Of a DNA stretch of 64,000 nucleotides, positions 61,308 to 64,000 are shown piece by piece (position 1 is the stretch's first letter; every line of letters starts with the position of its first letter). The position numbers and the translations under genes are program-made. This stretch comes from CBDFLA01 sp965248915 (GTDB lineage Bacteria > Pseudomonadota > Alphaproteobacteria > M2410). The stretch is taken from contig OZ252216.1 of the NCBI GenBank assembly GCA_965248915.1, positions 1,054,001 to 1,118,000 of the forward strand, given 5' to 3'. A model generated the notes under the pieces. That model made no database searches and was not told the DNA's origin. It was given only the letters and a program-made list of their open reading frames with translations.

Positions 61308-62189
61308 TTACTCGGCCTGTTCGACCAGTTCCTTCACCATCGGGAGCAGTCGATCCTTCAAATCGTCTCGCTTCAAACCCAGTGCCAAATTGGCCAGTAG
61401 GAAACCCAATTTTGTACCGCAGTCATAGCGGAGGCCTTCGAACTGCAAGCCATGGAACGGCTGAGAGCTAATGAGCTTAGCCATGGCATCGGTCAATTGA
61501 ATCTCGCCACCAGCACCGGTCTCATGTTTTTCAAGATGTGTGAAAACCTCAGGTGACAAGATGTAACGTCCAAATATTCTCAGAGTTGAAGGGGCCTCAG
61601 CTGGATCGGGTTTTTCCACCAGACCTTTGACCTCAACAAGCGGGCCATCCGTTTCACCCACATCAAGTACACCATATTTGTTGGTGTGTTCGCGAGGAAT
61701 GTCTTCAACAGCGACAATGTTTCCACCGGTCTTTTCATAGGCCGCCACCATTTGGCCGAGACAGCCCGGTTTTGCAACGACGAGGTCGTCGGGCAAAAGA
61801 ACAGCAAACGGCTCATCGCCAACAAAATTTTTGGCGCACCAAACCGCATGTCCAAGGCCCAAAGGTTCTTGTTGTCTAACGAAGGCGGCTTTACCGGATC
61901 GCGGCATAAGCTTCTTGAGAAGTTCCAATTCTTCGTGCTTGCCCTTGTCGTGAAGCAAGGTCTGAAGTTCAAAAGCGTGATCCAAATAGTCTTCGATGGC
62001 TGTCTTGTTGCGGCCATTTACAAAAATAAACTCATCGATACCGGCATCGCGCGCTTCATCAATGGCATATTGGACCAAAGGGCGATCCACCACGGGGAGA
62101 AGCTCTTTTGGGACGGATTTGGTAGCCGGCAAGAACCGCGTGCCGAGCCCTGCCACAGGCAAAACAGCCTTTCGAACGGATTTGGTCAT
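61308..62189 (-). CDS. galU: UTP--glucose-1-phosphate uridylyltransferase
   Basis: Makes UDP-glucose. The ATG at 62189 places the nucleotidyltransferase motif VAGLGTRFLPATKSVPKELLP near residue 11; the longer frame to 62255 has no better site. VDRPLVQYAIDEA, PLGLGHAVWCAK, LPDDLVV and LVEKPDPAEAPS are further GalU hallmarks; 293 residues. First gene of the operon with ugd 15 bases downstream. Confidence 0.96.
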   Translation of the reverse strand: MTKSVRKAVLPVAGLGTRFLPATKSVPKELLPVVDRPLVQYAIDEARDAGIDEFIFVNGRNKTAIEDYLDHAFELQTLLHDKGKHEELELLKKLMPRSGKAAFVRQQEPLGLGHAVWCAKNFVGDEPFAVLLPDDLVVAKPGCLGQMVAAYEKTGGNIVAVEDIPREHTNKYGVLDVGETDGPLVEVKGLVEKPDPAEAPSTLRIFGRYILSPEVFTHLEKHETGAGGEIQLTDAMAKLISSQPFHGLQFEGLRYDCGTKLGFLLANLALGLKRDDLKDRLLPMVKELVEQAE

Positions 62190-62564
62190 ATATAGTCGCC
62201 CATAGGTTAGGGGTGTCACGCTCCGAGACAGATGGCGTGAGCTTGTGCCATGCAATTGTTAGGTCTGCAAGCGACAAGCCAAACTGCGGTGTTTTGACCA
62301 TAAAAGCGCTAAGATATCGTCTCTTTAATAACAAATATAAACTGTGGTATAAATATAAATACATAACTATTTGTATAAAGTAACCAAAATTCTGATTGAG
62401 GCTTGAATTTACAAGGAAAAACTGGTCAATGGGCGGTCGAAAATCGGCATGCTAATGGTGTGCTGGGTAAAGTGGTGAAGCAGGCAGCGAAGTCAGGTGA
62501 TATCTGACAAAAAAGGGCATTGGCCTTGCTTGATCAAGATCAGTGAGTAGGTGTACGAGAACAC
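62190..62564. other. Divergent intergenic region galU / cysD
   Basis: About 375 bases without a gene. The part 62320-62400 is strongly AT-rich and probably holds promoters for both directions. An FNR/FixK-like half-symmetric box lies at its right end (62530-62543). Confidence 0.5.
62530..62543. promoter_or_regulatory. FNR/FixK-like motif before cysD
   Basis: TTGAT-CAAG-ATCAG matches the FNR/FixK consensus TTGAT-N4-ATCAA with one mismatch. It ends 21 bases before the cysD ATG, close for an activator site. Chance occurrence is possible. Confidence 0.3.
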
Positions 62565-63464
62565 ATGACCGAATTGACACATCTAAGGCGGCTTGAGGCT
62601 GAAAGCATTCACATCATGCGTGAGGTTGTTGCCGAGTGCCGCAACCCTGTAATGCTGTATTCCATCGGCAAAGATTCTTCAGTGATGCTGCATCTTGCTA
62701 TGAAGGCGTTTTACCCCTCAAAGCCTCCCTTTCCGATCATGCATGTCGACACCACCTGGAAATTCCGGGAGATGATTGAGTTTCGCGACAAACTGGCGGC
62801 TGATCTTGGACTGGATCTCATTGTTCACATCAATCAAGAAGGGGTTCAGCAAAATGTTGGACCATTCTCTCATGGATCCGCTGTTCATACGGACATCATG
62901 AAAACACAAGCCCTCAAACAGGCGTTAGACCATTACGGGTTCGATGTCGCGTTCGGTGGAGCGAGACGCGATGAAGAAAAATCCCGCGCCAAGGAGCGAG
63001 TCTTTTCTTTCCGAAGCCGACAACATCGCTGGGATCCAAAAAACCAACGCCCAGAACTTTGGCGCGTCTACAACAGTCAGATTCACAAAGGGGAGAGCAT
63101 GCGAGTTTTCCCATTGTCTAATTGGACAGAACTCGACATTTGGCAATACATCTACCTCGAAGATATCCCAATGGTTCCGCTCTATTTTGCCAAGGAGCGG
63201 CCGGTGGTTGAACACGATGGGGCACTTGTGATGGTCGACGATGACCGCATGCCGTTGGATGGCAAGACGCCCGAGAAGAAAGTCGTGCGGTTTCGAACCC
63301 TTGGTTGCTATCCCCTGACCGGTGCCGTTGAATCAACAGCTGCTACATTGCCCGAGATCATTCAGGAGATGCTGCTCACACGCACATCTGAGCGTCAGGG
63401 TCGGGTCATCGATCATGACCACGGCGCATCGATGGAAGAAAAGAAACAAGAGGGGTACTTCTAA
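62565..63464 (+). CDS. cysD: Sulfate adenylyltransferase subunit 2
   Basis: Small subunit of ATP sulfurylase, forming adenosine-5'-phosphosulfate from sulfate and ATP. PP-loop motif YSIGKDSSVMLHLA, then PFPIMHVDTTWKF, FGGARRDEEKSRAKERVFSFR and PVVEHDGALVMVDDDRMPL; 299 residues. Its stop overlaps the cysN start (TAATG), so the two subunits are coupled. Confidence 0.98.
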   Translation: MTELTHLRRLEAESIHIMREVVAECRNPVMLYSIGKDSSVMLHLAMKAFYPSKPPFPIMHVDTTWKFREMIEFRDKLAADLGLDLIVHINQEGVQQNVGPFSHGSAVHTDIMKTQALKQALDHYGFDVAFGGARRDEEKSRAKERVFSFRSRQHRWDPKNQRPELWRVYNSQIHKGESMRVFPLSNWTELDIWQYIYLEDIPMVPLYFAKERPVVEHDGALVMVDDDRMPLDGKTPEKKVVRFRTLGCYPLTGAVESTAATLPEIIQEMLLTRTSERQGRVIDHDHGASMEEKKQEGYF

Positions 63465-64000
63465 TGTCACACTCCTCAGATCTCATCGCCACCGACATTC
63501 ATGCATACTTGAAAGCCCAAGAGGAAAAGAGTTTCTTGCGTTTCATTACGTGTGGCAGTGTCGATGATGGCAAGAGTACGTTGATTGGCCGACTGCTTTA
63601 CGATTCCAAGTTAATCTTCGAAGATCAGATGTCTGCCCTTGAAGTCGACAGTAAGAAAGTAGGAACCGTTGAAGGCGAAGTCGATTTGGCCCTTCTCGTT
63701 GATGGACTACAAGCAGAACGCGAGCAAGGCATCACCATTGATGTCGCGTACCGGTTTTTTTCGACCGATCGTCGCAAGTTCATTGTTGCCGATACGCCTG
63801 GTCACGAACAGTACACGCGAAATATGGCCACCGGGGCCTCAACCGCCGAACTTGCTATCATCTTGATTGACGCAAGAAAAGGAATTCTCACTCAAACGCG
63901 CCGCCACTCTTACATCGTCTCTCTTCTTGGTATTCGTCACATCGTTTTGGCAATCAACAAGATGGACCTTGTGGACTATTCACAAGAGGTCTTTGAGACC
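63464..64000 (+). CDS. cysN: Sulfate adenylyltransferase subunit 1 (GTPase), partial
   Basis: GTPase subunit that drives ATP sulfurylase. Cut by the right edge after about 179 codons. It reads MSHSSDLIATDIHAYL, then the GTPase motifs GSVDDGKSTLIGRL (P-loop), ADTPGHEQYTRNMATGAS (G3) and INKMDLVD (G4). The frame continues to base 64000. It may be fused to an APS kinase domain (CysNC) beyond the window, which cannot be seen. Confidence 0.97.
   Translation, partial: MSHSSDLIATDIHAYLKAQEEKSFLRFITCGSVDDGKSTLIGRLLYDSKLIFEDQMSALEVDSKKVGTVEGEVDLALLVDGLQAEREQGITIDVAYRFFSTDRRKFIVADTPGHEQYTRNMATGASTAELAIILIDARKGILTQTRRHSYIVSLLGIRHIVLAINKMDLVDYSQEVFET

Overview
The window looks like chromosome of a free-living, probably marine alphaproteobacterium with moderate GC. 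Pointers are the gene order pcm / LysM-M23 / DUF815 ATPase / yajC-secD-secF / Mth938-like / phytoene-synthase-like / trmFO, an alphaproteobacterial LexA box (GAAC-N7-GAAC) beside uvrA, a TonB-dependent receptor, a CYP153-like P450, a Flp pilin and one PEP-CTERM protein. I cannot place it below class level with confidence; Hyphomonadaceae- or Kordiimonas-like groups would fit.

Layout. 1-14.1 kb: end of pcm, a LysM/M23 lipoprotein, an inserted LytTR/LytS two-component pair and a large TonB receptor, then the DUF815 ATPase, the Sec accessory operon yajC-secD-secF, two genes resembling mitochondrial complex I assembly factors, and trmFO. 14.1-17.5 kb: a minus-strand operon of two NylA-like amidases around a VOC protein. 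17.6-29.5 kb: two paralogous membrane proteins, acidic exported proteins, an SDR, a Flp pilin with a very long Gly/Ser/Asp tail, tRNA-Gln, an MBL hydrolase, an M28-like and a PhoD-like exported enzyme, a CYP153-like P450 and a GST. 29.5-42.3 kb: uvrA and ssb sharing a LexA box, an M48 protease with two YbjQ proteins, gyrA, coaD, two cyclophilins, queA-tgt and tRNA-Lys.

42.3-47.0 kb is accessory: directly behind tRNA-Lys lies an overlapping two-gene operon of an HSP90-like ATPase and a SIR2-domain protein, which I read as a candidate anti-phage system, followed by an orphan radical SAM enzyme. 47-56.3 kb holds a DUF2161 nuclease-like protein, two TM2 proteins, an M55 aminopeptidase, a PEP-CTERM protein, a frame-broken lipoprotein, an arsR-arsM operon with a readable promoter/operator, a gene split by a (CAAT)4 repeat, a UDP-sulfoquinovose-synthase-like gene, and a protein whose N-terminus carries the proteasome-type Thr1/Asp17/Lys signature.

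56.3-64 kb is a nucleotide-sugar block (gmd, manC, UDP-glucuronate decarboxylase, ugd, galU), which can supply GDP-mannose, GDP-4-keto-6-deoxymannose, UDP-glucose, UDP-glucuronate and UDP-xylose, followed by cysD-cysN for sulfate activation. No CRISPR array, insertion sequence, integrase or rRNA was seen.
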